Source: Wurfbainia villosa
Lineage: Eukaryota > Streptophyta > Magnoliopsida > Zingiberales > Zingiberaceae
DNA length: 64,000 nucleotides
NCBI GenBank assembly: GCA_025175895.1
Contig: JAKLTH010000238.1
Span: forward strand, 6,014,001 to 6,078,000
Direction of reading: 5' to 3'
A model generated the notes under the pieces. It did no database searches. It was not told where the DNA came from and saw only the letters and a program-made list of their open reading frames with translations. Positions 12,701 to 24,510 of this stretch are shown here, in pieces. The position numbers and the translations under genes were made by a program. How positions within the stretch are numbered: position 1 is the first letter of the stretch; the number at the start of each line of letters is the position of its first letter.

Positions 12701-13108
12701 GTTTCTTGTCGCCCAGGTAACAGGTAGAAGATTCCTTGGATATTCGGAGCTTCGCCAGCTTATCCAATGTCACACTGAATGGTTGGAAGTTTATTCCATT
12801 TTGTTGCATTATATTGGGTTGTTTATTTGGGGATTTTATCCTATATTGTTCCACATTTGTGGTATACGGATGTGATGTATGTATTTGGTCTTTATTATGA
12901 TTTTTGTTGTGTCAAAGTCACTCCGGAGTGCATTGTTGAGTCGTTGTATCTTTATTATTTGTTGGGGTATTTCCGCTGTGATTTATGATTATATACATAT
13001 ATATGTTATGTGGTTGTGGTCGAAAGGTCTTGTATCAACAGGATATTGTATCACATACAGGGGAGATGCTGTCCATTTTTCGGCTCGGCGTACTCTCGGG
13101 GCGTGATA
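9781..13108 (+). repeat. Gypsy 3' LTR, copy B (3328 bp)
   Basis: Begins TGTAAGATACCGG immediately after the polypurine tract and ends in a block matching copies A and C (CGGCTCGGCG...CTCTCGGGGCGTGATA, final CA changed to TA). A GC-rich leader with an in-frame but unconvincing frame (10110-10433) follows an AT-rich start and a TTTAAAAACC element near 9989 that could be a promoter. 11780-12020 holds repeats of CCACTATAGACGGTGG-type inverted motifs that are also present in copies A and C. Very long LTRs of this kind are typical of some plant chromovirus gypsy lineages. The lineage call is inference. Confidence 0.8.
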
Positions 13109-13590
13109 GTGGGAATAGGAATGAGAATGAGTTTGATAATAGACTGAAATGAGAATGGGTTTAGTCATTTCAATGATGTTGTTTGGTTTATAAGTTGGGA
13201 TTAGGTATGATTGTCAGTAGCGACGACAATCGACAACAACTGCGTGGCGGTGCGGCTGGAGACCGACGAAGGCGACGGCAGGCGCGACGGGACGGTGACG
13301 GCTGGACGAGCGGACAGGTGACAAGCGACGAGGTGGAGGCGGCAGGCAACACCGACAACTGGTGGGCAGCGGCGACCGATGACAGGCGACGACGGCGATG
13401 ACGACGACAAAGACGACGGTGGACAATAGGAATGAATCCTAAACCCACCATCCCCTTAGGTTTTGTACTTTCTAAATAATTAGTAATGATTTTATTCCCT
13501 CAATTCCCAAATTCATTAACCAAATACTATAATTAGGAATCATTCCATTCCCTCATTTCCAAACCCTTAAACCAAACGTCACCTTACTCT
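13109..13590. mobile_element. MITE-like sequence with GC-rich insert
   Basis: The left part (13112-13200) and right part (13425-13590) contain imperfectly inverted blocks such as GGAATGAG/CTCATTTCC and TTTGGTTTA/TAAACCAAA. The right end, AAACCAAACGTCACCTTA, resembles the terminus of common plant MITEs. Between them, 13205-13425 is a GC-rich stretch of GACGACGG-like repeats. No transposase and no clear target duplication are visible. Confidence 0.35.
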
Positions 13591-14060
13591 TCTTGCGAAG
13601 GCAAATTATATTTTTTATTTTTATTAATAACCAAGGTGTCCAACCTCTGCCATTGCACCATCTTTATAAAATTGTTCAACGCCAAAGTTGTACTATATTT
13701 GTGAAGGCAAATCACATTCTTAATGTGATCTTTTATTTTTATTGATAACTTAGTTGTCCAACCTTTGCACTTGCATCGTCTCTGTAAGATCGTCTAATGT
13801 TAAAGTCGTACTCTGCTTGTGAAGGCAAATCATATTCTTAATGTGATCTTTTATTTTTATTTAACACAAGTGTCCAAGCTTTCTTCTGACTAATCTTGGA
13901 GATGGACGACCTTCCCTTCTGGTTCGCCCATCAAGTGCATTTGGAAGTGGTGAAGCTCAACCTCCGTAGTCGCGTCATCCCTACAAGATCGTTTAACACT
14001 GAATTTGTACTTTGCTTGTAAAGGCAAACTCTTAATCCAGTCCACTTGGCCCAAGACCGC
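13591..14060. repeat. Diverged tandem repeat, period about 106-118 bp
   Basis: The phrase GTGAAGGCAAAT followed by a CTTAATGTGATCTTTTATTTTTATT-like block recurs at about 13597, 13703 and 13821, with a partial copy near 14018. Each unit also contains a GTCCAACCTTTGCA-like and a TAAGATCGTCTAA-like stretch. Related fragments occur near 21060-21490 (after the copia element) and 33200-33310, so it is a dispersed family. 14061-14278 is repeat-like and also similar to 21240-21300. Confidence 0.6.
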
Positions 14061-14278
14061 TAAACATAAGTTTTTTTATATTTGCTGCCAGCACAAATCT
14101 CAATAGAGAATTGAATTGTATTTCTTCATAAGATGTCTCATTCGCCTTACAGTTGCACCATGTGGATGTGTTGCCAACGATGGAACAGGAGCACCCATAC
14201 AAGGAAGATTTACTTTGTTAACCATGGGGCAAAGATAACCATATAACGAGGGTTTGATTCCCAAGTTGCTCATATATC

Positions 14279-15535
14279 TGTTGGAAATGTGAATGGAAAC
14301 AAAGAAATGGAAGGATAGAGAAACCCTCTTGTGGAGGAGTTTAGTCCCACATTGGAAGTTGAGGGACAACTTGGTTGGTTTATAATGTATCACAAGCATT
14401 ATAGTTGTGAACATATGCAAGGGAAGAGGCTCTCTCTCACGCGTGGGTGCGCAGGGGGGGTGCGAATCCAGGGCTCGGATTGCACTACCGCAAGGCGACT
14501 TCAGATGCGCAGCGACCACTGTGCGTGCCCAAGTGGATCCAACCAACCTTTTGCTAATCTGTTCCATTTTTGTAACGTATGCATTGATACTTGGCGTTGA
14601 AACGGTCGAGTTTATTTGTAGACGTTTCAAAAGTGAGCCATTAATCCATTAATTACATAATTAATTGAAGATATGCTACGAAGTTATAAAAGAGGAAGCG
14701 TTGGAGATATGCGTCAAGTTTTTTCCTACTCTCTCCTCTTTTTTTCTTCCCCCGCCCCTGCTTTGGTGATAGCTTTCTGTGTGCGCTCGGTTCGCCGGAA
14801 AGACGATCTGTGCTTGATTGCCTCCCGGTTCCGTCGTTGTATCCTGGGAAATAGTCGTCCATCACCCTCGAAAGCACGTAAGAGGGGACGAATCTGTTTT
14901 AAGGACACTGTGGAAGCCACAGGCCTCGACACCAAGTGGTGCTGCGGAACAACCGAATGACACTCCGCTCTGCTCAACTAGTTCTCGCAACCAACCACTC
15001 GCCACTTCGCTCGCCGCTCTCGCCACATCGTTCTGGCCGAACCCTCCGTTACGCTCGCCATTACACCGTTCGCCAACCCGCTCGCCACTCGCCGCCAATC
15101 GTTCTGCCGAACCCGCTCGCCACACTAGTTTTGCCGAATCGCTTCGCTTACCCGCTCGCCACATCGGGTTCTACCAACTAGTTCTCGCCATCGCTCTGCC
15201 GCCGAATCGTTCTGCCAACCGCTGCACACCGTTCTGCCGAACCACTCGCCACTCGCTTCTCGCTTCAACCGTTCTCGCAACCCGCTCGCCATTACTAGTT
15301 CTCGGGCCAACCGCCGCGCACTCCGCTCCAATCGTTCTGAACAAGTTCTGCCACACTGGTTTTGCCGAACCAGCTCTACAGAATCGGCTCTGCCAAATCG
15401 GCTCTGCAAAATTGGCTCTTCCAGATCGGCTCTGCCAAATTAGCTCTGCTGAATTGACTCCGCCGACGCTGAAAGGACTGTCCGAAGCCATTGCAGCAGC
15501 TCTTTCCCTTGTGAAGAAGGAGCTTTTACACAACA
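14279..15535 (+). repeat. 5' LTR/leader of the copia element (right end uncertain)
   Basis: 14279 to about 14985 aligns closely with 20004 to about 20715. Beyond that, both copies become a degenerate minisatellite (about 14980-15470) of CTCGCCAC/TTCTGCCGAA-type units. It ends in six or so units of GGCTCTGCCAAAT type at about 15375-15450, and base-level alignment fails there. Frames reading through this array are not genes. Confidence 0.6.
14685..14691 (+). promoter_or_regulatory. TATA box in copia 5' LTR
   Basis: TATAAAA in the context GAAGTTATAAAAGAGG. It is conserved in the 3' LTR at 20440-20446 with the same flanks and is the likely retrotransposon promoter. Confidence 0.6.
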
Positions 15536-15564
15536 AAACTTAAAACAGATTCGACTCTGTTGTG

Positions 15565-18500
15565 ATGGCGGCGGACCAAGTTGCGATGCCGACGGACCAA
15601 GTTGAGATGACGGTAGCACAACCTACTACTCAACAGGTGCAGGTAAATACTCCTAATGTAACGATTGGGACGGTCCCAATCAATCATGCCGAGAAGCCAG
15701 AAAAATTCATTGGCTTGAATTTCAAGAGGTGGCAGCAGAAAATGCTTTTCTACGTGACCACCCTTAACTTGGCTAGGTTCTTGATAGAAGAACCACCCAA
15801 GGTACCTGAGGGTACTTTGGATACCCAAACCTTCAATGCTGTGGAGGCTTGGAAACACTCGGAGTTTCTTTGTAGAAACTATATCCTCAACTGTTTGGCA
15901 GATGCATTATATAATGTATATTGCACAAAGAAAACAGCTAAGGAATTATGGGAATCCTTAGACCGGAAGTACAGAACAGAGGATGCGAGGGCAAAGAAAT
16001 TTGTTGTTGGCCGATTCCTGGACTTCAAAATGGTGGACTCCAAGACGGTGATTAGCCAAGTCCAGGACCTTCAAGTGATCCTGCATGAGATCCACTCTGA
16101 AGGCATGATGCTAAGTGAGACCTTCTAGGTGGCAGCAATCATAGAAAAGCTTCCTCCCGGCTGGAAGGACTTCAAGAATTACTTGAAGCATAAAAGAAAG
16201 GAGATGAATATCGAGGAGCTCATCGTCCGACTCAGAATTGAGGAAGACAACAGGAGCTCGGACAGGAGATCATTCACTCAGACAATAGTCAAAGCCAATG
16301 TGGTTGAACATGGCGAGGGCTCACAACAGAAGAAGTCAAAAGCTTCCAAACTGGAGCCTAAAGGAGGCATTAGCAAGAAGAAATTCACAGGAAAATGCTT
16401 CAATTGTGACCGTGTTGGACACAAATCTTCGGACTGTAGAAAGCCAAAGAAGAAGCAGGAGGCTAATGTGAGCGAAGGGCCGAAAATAGATCTGTGCGCC
16501 GTCATTTCTGAAGTGAACCTCATTGGTTCAAATCCGCGGCAGTGGTGGATTCATACAGGAGCCACCAAACATGTGTGCTGCAACAAGGAGCTGCTCCATG
16601 ACTTTGAAGAAGTTAAAGATGGAGACAAACTGTATATAGGGAATTCAGCAACCTCGGAAATCAAAGGTCGTGGAAAAGTGGTGCTGAAGATGACTTCGGG
16701 CAAGGATTTAACTCTGAACAATGTGTTGTATGTTCCGGAGATCCGAAAGAATTTGGTGTCCGGATCACTTTTAAGCAAGCATGGCTTTCGCATTGTATTT
16801 GAGTCGGACAGGGTAGTGTTGTCTAAGAGTGGAATCTTTGTAGGCAAGGGGTATGAGAATGATGGGCTTTTTAAGCTCAGTGTAATGGCCATTAGGCCTA
16901 AAATGAATAAAATTGAAAGTTCTTCCTCTTATATGCTTGAGTCATCTGTGTTGTGGCATAGTAGACTAGGACATATTAATTATAATTCATTGCGAAGATT
17001 AATTAATATGCAAAGCATTCCGACATTCCTTCTAGACCCGAAACACAAGTGTAAAATTTGTGTCGAAACAAAGATGACAAGGTCATCTTTCCAACATGTT
17101 GAAAGGAATACAGAACCACTCGGCCTAATCCACACAGACGTATGCGACCTAAAAGGGGTTCCAACATGTGGTGGAAATAAATATTTCATTACTTTTATAG
17201 ATGATAACACAAAATTTTGTTATGTGTATCTTCTAAAAGGTAAAGATGAGGCTATAGAGAAATTTATTCTCTATAAAAATGAGGTTGAAAATCATCTTAA
17301 TAAGAAGTTTAAGGTGATTCGAAGTGATCGAGGAGGTGAATATGTTTCACCGTTCGCTGAGTTGTGTGCTGAACATGGAATCAGACATGAAACAACAGCT
17401 TCATATACTCCTTAGCAAAATGGTATTGTTGAGAGGAAAAATCGTACTTTAAAAGAGATGATGAATGTTCTTTTATTAAATTCTGGGTTACTAAAAAATT
17501 TATGGGGAGAGGCTGTTTTGACAGCGAATTACCTACTAAATAAGGTACCCCAAAAAGATATAAACAAGAGCTCTTATGAATTATAGAATGGTAGAAAGTC
17601 ATCCTATAAATACTTACGAGTGTGGGGGTGTCTTGCTAAAGTATTGGTGCCTAATCCAAAAAGGATTAAAATAGGACCAAAAACTGTTGATTGCATATTC
17701 CTAGGATATGCACAAAATAGTAGTGTCTATCGATTTCTAGTGAATGAGTCTCTAATTCCAGAAATACATAAGAACTCGATAATTGAATCGAGAAATGCTT
17801 CATTCTTCGAAGATGTGTTTCCGTATAAGTCAAGAGAGGAAGCAAATTCCTCAAAAAGGACCTTTGAAACACAAGACGAAGAGCATAAGGGTGAACCAGT
17901 AGAGGTAGAGCCTAGACGGAGTAAAAGGGCTCGTACAGAAAAATCCTTTGGATCAGATTTTATCACTTTCATGTTGGAAAGTGAACCACAAAGCTATCTA
18001 GAAGCTTTAAGATCTTCTGAGGGACCTCACTGGAAAGAAACGATTGCATCTGAGATCACTTCTATCTTACAAAATCATACTTGGGAGCTTGTGGATCTTC
18101 CTCCGGGAAGTAAGCCATTAGGCTGTAAGTGGATTTTTAAGAGAAAGAAGAAATCAGATGGTACAATAGATAGATACAAGGCTAGATTGGTAATTAAAGG
18201 TTACCAACAGCGTGAAGGCCTTAACTATTTTGATACATATACTCCGGTATCAAGAATAACCTCTATTAGAGTTTTATTAGCAATTGTCACATTGTGGAAT
18301 TTGGAAATACATCAAATGGATGTGAAGATCGCTTTTCTAAATGGAAATTTAGAAGAGGAAATCTATATGGAACAACCTGAAGGTTTTTCTGCTCCTGGAC
18401 AGAAAAATAAGGTATGTAGATTGGTCAAGTCACTGTATGGCTTGAAACAAGCCCCAAAGCAGTGGCATGAGAAATTTGACAATGTCATGCTGAATAATGG

Positions 18501-19496
18501 ATTTAGAATTAATGAGTGTGATAAATGTATCTACAGTAAAAACATGGAAGATGGTTTTGTCATCTTATGTCTTTATGTAGATGACATACTTATCATTGGA
18601 AATAATGATAAGATAATTAAATCCACTAAGGAAATGTTGAATTCAAGATTCGACATGAAGGACATGGGCTTAGCTGATATGATTCTAGGAATTAAAATTC
18701 TTAGAACAGCTGAAGGACTTGTTCTCGATCCGGATAAGATTCTTGAGAAGTTCAACAAGAATGATGCTACGTTGGCACGAACTCCGATAGATATGAGTCA
18801 ACATCTATCGAAAAATCGAGGAGAGAGTAGCTTTCAGTTAGAGTACTCCAGAGTGATTGGAAGTCTAATGTACCTAATGAATTGTACACGACCAGACTTA
18901 GCCTACGTAGTAAGCAAACTGAGTAGATACATGAGTAATCCCGGTGTTGAGCACTGGAAAGGGATAACAAGAGTACTGAGATACTTGAGATATACTCGTG
19001 ATTATGGGTTGCACTATACAAGATATCCAGCTGTGATCGAGGGATACAGTGATGCGAATTGGATATCTGAAGTGAAAGACTCTAAGTCTACAAGTGGATA
19101 TTTGTTCACTTTAGGGGGTGCAGCTGTGTCATGGAAATCTTCTAAACAAACCATAATAACTAGATCCACGATGGAATCTGAGTTTGTGGCTCTTGACAAA
19201 TGTGGTGAAGAGGCTGAATGGTTACGACAAATTTTAGAAGATATTCCTAGATGGCCAAAACTCGTGCCCGCAATATGCATACACTGTGACAATCAGTCAG
19301 CGATTGGACGGGCACAAAGTCATTTGTATAATAGAAAGTCTAGACATATGCGTCGTAGACATAACACTATTCAAACAATCTGCTCAACGGAGTTATCACT
19401 ATTGACTATATAAAGTCAAAGGATAACCTTGCGGATCCGCTAACCAAAGGGTTAAATAGAGAGTTAGTTGCAGCTCATCTCGAAGGATGGGTTTGA
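15565..19496 (+). pseudogene. Ty1/copia gag-pol polyprotein, broken
   Basis: The start is the ATG at 15565 (MAADQVAMPT). Order: a UBN2-type gag; a CCHC knuckle CFNCDRVGHKSSDC (about 16396-16437); protease WWIHTGATKHVC (about 16540), where the expected catalytic Asp of DTGA is His; a pre-integrase HxRLGH block (about 16960); an integrase core with HTDVCD, SDRGGEY and GIVERKN; reverse transcriptase with MDVKIAFLNG and YVDD (about 18574-18585); and RNase H with SDANW and a final ADPLTKG block. In-frame TAG stops lie at 16126-16128, 17413-17415 (where family members have Gln before QNGIVER) and 17584-17586 (normally Trp). A frameshift near 19380-19400 separates the last RNase H segment, which ends at TGA 19494-19496. 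The element cannot make active products as it stands. Confidence 0.9.
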
Positions 19497-20003
19497 TCAA
19501 AACGAATGTGGTGCAAAGGAAACCAACCTATGGAGATTGGAGATCCCAAGAACTAGGTTCAAAGGGACAACCTAACGCATCGACTAAGAAGGATCAACAG
19601 ATAATGAAATAGTGATAAGATGGAGGATAAGCAAATGGCTTTTAATGATCCAATAGAGCAGTATGGAATACTCTTCAAAGGGTCACCTATGCGAGAAAGA
19701 AGTGGGGCCACTTCGAAGGGATTTGGAATGCACAAATCTTAAATCTTCTCGCAGAACCAGGCGTGTTCATGGCCAAGAACAAACACACTCATGAGAACTG
19801 AAGGACATCTGGGAAAGTCCTGTGTGAAATGTGTCAATGCTTATATGAAGGGTCGAATAGTTCAAAGACATCGCGTCTACTAAATCAACTAGTAAGCAAA
19901 TATATTATCACAAGGGAAGGTTCAAAGGATAAAACCTACCTATCCTATGCCGGACTTTACTACTGAGAGCTATCACATATCAGTTTCCATTCATGTGGGG
20001 GAT
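19497..20003 (+). other. 3' untranslated part of copia element with polypurine tract
   Basis: A non-coding stretch between the polyprotein stop and the 3' LTR. It ends in the purine-rich GTGGGGGAT directly before TGTTGG. No other feature is seen. Confidence 0.7.
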
Positions 20004-21055
20004 TGTTGGAAATGTGAATGGAAACAAAGAAATGAAAGGATAGAGAAACCCTCTTGTGGAGGAGTTTAGTCCCACATTGGAAGTTGAGGGACAACTTGGT
20101 TGGTTTATAATGTATCACAAGCATTATAGTTGTGAACATATGCAAGGGAAGAGGCTCTCTCTCACGAGTGAGTGCGCAGGGGGGGTGTGAATCTAGGGCC
20201 CGGATTGTACTACCGCAAGGTGACTCGTATGCGAGCGCGACCTGCGCGCGTCGAATGTACGACCGGTCGAGGCATAATTTGCCCAAGTGGATCCAACCAA
20301 CCTTTTGCTAATCCGTTCCATTTTTTGTAACGTATGCATTGATACTTGGCATTAAAACGGTCGAGTTTATTTGTAGATGTTTCAAAAGCGAGCCATTAAT
20401 CCATTAATTACGTAATTAATTGGAGATATGCTACGAAGTTATAAAAGAGGAAGTGTTGGAGATATGCGTCAAGTTTTTTCCTACTCTCTCCTCTTTTTTT
20501 CTTCCCCGCTCGCTTTGATAGCTTTCAGGTGCGCGCTCACGGAAACGATCCAGGCTTGATTGCCTCCTTGCCCGTTGTATCCTGGGAAATAGTCGTCCAT
20601 CACCCTCAAAAGTACGTAAGAGGGGACGAATCTGTTTTAAAGACACTGTGGAAGCCACAGGCCTCGACACCAAGTGGTGCTGCGGAACAACCGAATGTCA
20701 CTCCGCTCTGCTCAATCGGTTCGCTAACCACTTCGCTTACTTCGCTCCGCCGCTCTCGCCACTCGTTCTCACACCTTCAGTTCTCGCCAACTAGTTCGCC
20801 ACTCCGTTCTCGCCACCCGCCGCCTTCGCTCGATCGCCGCCAATCGCTTTCTGCTTAACCCGCTGCTCATCGAACCGGGTTCGCTACTCGCTGCTGCCAC
20901 ATCGCCTTCGCCAACCCGCTCTACCCGTCATTCAATCGTTCTTGCGAACCGTTCGCCACTCTGCTCTACCCAGCCCGGTTACTTCCAGACCGCTCACTGC
21001 TACTACCAATGACTGGTTAGGCTCAGCTTTCTGCTCAGTGGTTTTATAAACAACA
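20004..21055 (+). repeat. 3' LTR of the copia element (right end uncertain)
   Basis: A close match to 14279-14985 over its first about 700 bp, with scattered substitutions and small indels (for example 20225-20280 versus 14485-14525). It then passes into a shorter version of the same degenerate CTCGCCAC minisatellite. A TATA box is at 20440-20446. The last CAACA before divergence is at 21051-21055. Confidence 0.7.
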
Positions 21056-24000
21056 ACTCATGATGTTGGACCGTCTATTGAAACCCAATTATACTTTTCA
21101 GATTTACCTTAGTGGTTAGTGAGAAAATTCGGTGGAGCCGAATTGATTATCTTTAGAATTAGTCTGATCTTAAAACTTGGATATTTGTATTATAATAAAT
21201 AAATAAATGTGATCTTTTATACCCCGGTGTTTGGTGCCTTGATAATGATGGGGCAGGGATATCCATACAATGAGAGTTTGATTTTTACACTGTGCAAATA
21301 TTTGTCAACGTCTCGAACCATTTGTGACGTTGTGTCGTCCATTGAAACTCGACTTTGCTTCATGGATTTATTTTGGTGTTAGTGTGAAACTTATGTGGAA
21401 TCAAATCGATCATTTTAGGATTAGTCGAATTGAAAGGTTTAGGTACTTAGATTATTAATAAATAAATAAATGTGATCTTTTATAACACTTATATTGATCA
21501 AATTCAAAACTAAATTATATATATTTAGATTTTAGAGGAAAAAACTATAAATTTGTACCTGCAAATTGAGTGACCAGACCATATGGAGTTGTCTTAATAT
21601 ATTAATCTCATAATTTTCATAAAAAACAACTTAAATTGGATTCCTAAAATACATTTCTATTTATATTTCTATTATGAATATTTAAATGTAATTTTTTATA
21701 ACAAATTTTTATGGTAATTATATTCAAACTAAATTTATCGATTTAGATTTAGAAAAAATAAAATAAAATTTCTTGCAAAATCAAGTATGCATTGATAGAG
21801 AGATAATTGTAACCACCTAACGTGCTAAAATAAATAATAGATAACTTTCTCAATTTGTTTTAATTATATTTTACCTGTGAAAAACATTTGATTTTTTTAT
21901 AGCTCATGTATTCGAAATTTTGAGTTGACTATTGCTACAGTTGACAGTCCAACCTCATGAAATTTTTTCCATTGACCATCAAAATAAATTCAAATAGTGC
22001 AAACGTAACTAATGGATAATCCACTGGTATAAGTAGTTCGGGAACTCAAACTCAAAAAATTTTAAGGAGTGAATTGAAACTTTTACTATATGGAAAATTA
22101 TCTTACTATTCTATTGTCATATCATGCTCAAGGCCCATTAATTGAATCATAGAGATTTCGTCTTAAGTGTAGATGAATGTAATTATATGGTGAATATCTA
22201 CGTAGAGATTTGGCTCCCTAAGTCTTGCGTATAAGCTTTGATGTTGCTCCACTTAAATCAAGTTCTTTTTTTTTTATTTATGTCATCGTTCTTTTATGTT
22301 TTAATTTATTGACTATAAATTTTGATAAGACTAAATATGCTTTACGAATCATATTATATATATTTAGTTTTTTATATCCATATTTAAATTCATGATTTTC
22401 ATCGTAACGTACTTGTAATTAAAATTCATTCTTTCTCTTACTAAGGTTTCGACAAGGACACACACTATAGAATAATATATAGATAAACAAATAAACACAA
22501 ACTTACCAAAGTAATACATCAATTTGACATGTTTCACAGCTCTCAAGTCTACTACGTCTATGGTTCGGTGCCCTCGAAGTTCATTATCTTTTTCCTTTTT
22601 GATAAAGTACTAGAGGTGAAGAATCCTCTTACAATCAGTATTATACAAGGCAATAAAATAATAAGAAGTAAGATAGTTTTTTTTTTGTGTTTATTTGTGT
22701 GTGCTGCCTCAAGTCTTTTGATCCTTTCTATGGTCTTCACCTCGAACTACTAAGTTTACCTAGGAGTGGGTTTTCGATTGATTGAACATTGCTAACTCGA
22801 CTATCGACTTCATCCATGAACAAATCTTGTTTATTTGACATCATCGATGTGGTAGACTTTTGATCGTTATGATCCCACTTTGGTTGATCAATCCTTAGTG
22901 AAAGTGAATCTCTAATTGCCTCATCTAGATTTGATCTAGATCCCACTCTGTGTATACATCTAGTTGATTAGATCCAATTTCTAGTCGCTTGAATCACTCA
23001 TATCGGTCATCTCTAAATCTGTTCAACGAAGATAAGATATTATCATATGTATCAATAAAGTTCTAGTCGCTTAAAATTTTGACTCAAGTCTACTTAGAGT
23101 AAGTCCATGTAAGTTGAATTCTACCCTTTGTCCTAATACAAGTTTACTTAACTCATCTCGTAATAGTTTACACAAGCAAACTTTCTCTAGATTTTTGGCT
23201 TACTTTTCGTGCTTCCTTCTCACTCTACTGGTGTACTCTTCCGCTAAACCTCTCTTCATTCAGATGCACCTAGACTGTCAACTCACTCTCCATATCATCC
23301 TTCTCATATGTTTGCATCTTTTGCTCTAGATACATTTGTCTCTAATACTTCTTAACCTTTCGATCTCCGGATGTTCTATACTATCTTTCTTCGTATTACA
23401 ATGGTCTTCGGGTCATTGAGTGTTCTCCTAAGTGTTCGCATAATTAGATAGACATATCAGATAACAAGATAAGACCTAACTTAAATTTCTTTTGCTCAAA
23501 CATCAAAATCATAGTCAAATTAAACCACTTGAGTACCAACGATCTCCCCTTAACTATTTTCAATACTAACACAATCAGTTGATAAGAGTTTTTAGTCAGT
23601 TGGACCAATTCTAATAATCTTTTTTCCAAGTGAGCATTTGAGTCGTTAGTATACTTTTCGACATTAAAGTGCCCAATTTTATAACTTATTTTCTTATACA
23701 CATATTATTTGTCAAGTGCCCGAACTAATGTGAGAGTTTCGATAAGGTCGAAGGTTTATCTTCATCAAGTCTTGTAATCTTTCTTCTCTCTTTAGGTTTT
23801 CATTTACATCTTCGTAGAGTGTGAGCTTTCATTTGTTAAGAGTTTTATGCCTATAGAAGTCATCCTGAAACACTAGAATTATATATATTACAATTATTCG
23901 CTAGAAACTTGCCTATAAAATAATCATGGAAGCTCACTTAAGATGAGCTTAATAGGTTAATGAAAGTGAGTGCAACTCAATGGTTTCCTTATCCAAGGGT

Positions 24001-24330
24001 ATCCATTCTAAGGATTTCTTGATGAGTTTGATTGGATCAACGAATGTTTCTTCTATTATCAATTATAGTTGAGAACTACACCGAGTGGTTCATAACTTAT
24101 TGTCATGTCGAGTTATAACAATATCTCATTCATACTTGTAGGTGCATATCACATTTGTCTCATTTAAAGAGTGAGATTAGTGGATTGATTCGAGACAACA
24201 CATTAGATATATCATATTTAGACAATGTTACATTCCTTTATTATCGTGTTAATTTAATTGCTATCATTTTTATCATTGCACATGCATACTTTTATTTAAT
24301 ATATTATTGATTTTATATATTTAAAAAAGA
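21056..24330. other. AT-rich intergenic DNA with diverged repeat fragments
   Basis: No gene seen. 21060-21490 has two copies of a block including AATAAATAAATGTGATCTTTTATA (about 21197-21222 and 21458-21483), related to the tandem repeat at 13591-14060. 21241-21300 resembles the sequence just left of the copia element (14205-14278). The rest is unassigned. Short open frames here (for example 22529-22753 and 23114-23329) look random. Confidence 0.5.
22760..23720 (-). mobile_element. Possible LTR-retrotransposon remnant, minus strand
   Basis: Read on the minus strand, about 23540-23560 gives AAGGGGAGAT followed by CGTTGGTACTCAAG. This resembles the polypurine tract/LTR junction of the copia-derived elements here (AAGGGGGAGAT then TGTTGG). 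The flanking DNA has no coding remnant that I can recognise, so this is weak. Confidence 0.3.
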
Positions 24331-24510
24331 GAAGGAAAGCCTTGATGCAATGATAAAATTATTGTTATGTGATTTTGAGATCACGGGTTCAAGGTATAGA
24401 AACAATCTTTTACAATACAAAGTAAAACTGTATACAATAGATTCAATGTGATTTGATCATTCTCTAAGATCTTATATTGACAGAGACTAAATGCATGAGA
24501 CTATTATTTG
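24331..24510 (+). mobile_element. Au-type tRNA-derived SINE
   Basis: The sequence follows the plant Au SINE consensus from end to end: an AAGCCTTGATGCAATGATAAA start (box A region), GTTATGTGATTTTGAGATCACGGGTTC with a box B (GGTTCAAGGTATAGAA), then a GTATACAATAGATTCAATGTG block and an ATGCATGAGACT tail. It is diverged and AT-shifted, so it is old. Target duplications were not resolved. Confidence 0.8.

Larger units (their letters stand above)
14279..21055 (+). mobile_element. Full-length, inactivated Ty1/copia retrotransposon
   Basis: Both LTRs start TGTTGGAAATGTG (14279 and 20004). The interior encodes gag, protease, integrase, reverse transcriptase and RNase H in the Ty1/copia order (integrase before RT). 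A purine-rich tract CATGTGGGGGAT (19992-20003) precedes the 3' LTR. LTR right ends are uncertain because both run into a degenerate C/G-rich minisatellite; CAACA at about 15535 and 21055 are the best guesses. No convincing target duplication or primer binding site was found. The coding region has three TAG stops, a frameshift and a changed protease Asp. Confidence 0.85.

Noticed and set aside
14818..15543. 241-codon plus-strand frame before the copia gag
   Set aside because: It reads through the degenerate CTCGCCAC minisatellite. Other frames and the opposite strand are just as open, so it is an artefact of the repeat.
22364..23701. Several 60-85-codon frames
   Set aside because: AT-rich, no motifs, on both strands. 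Treated as chance.
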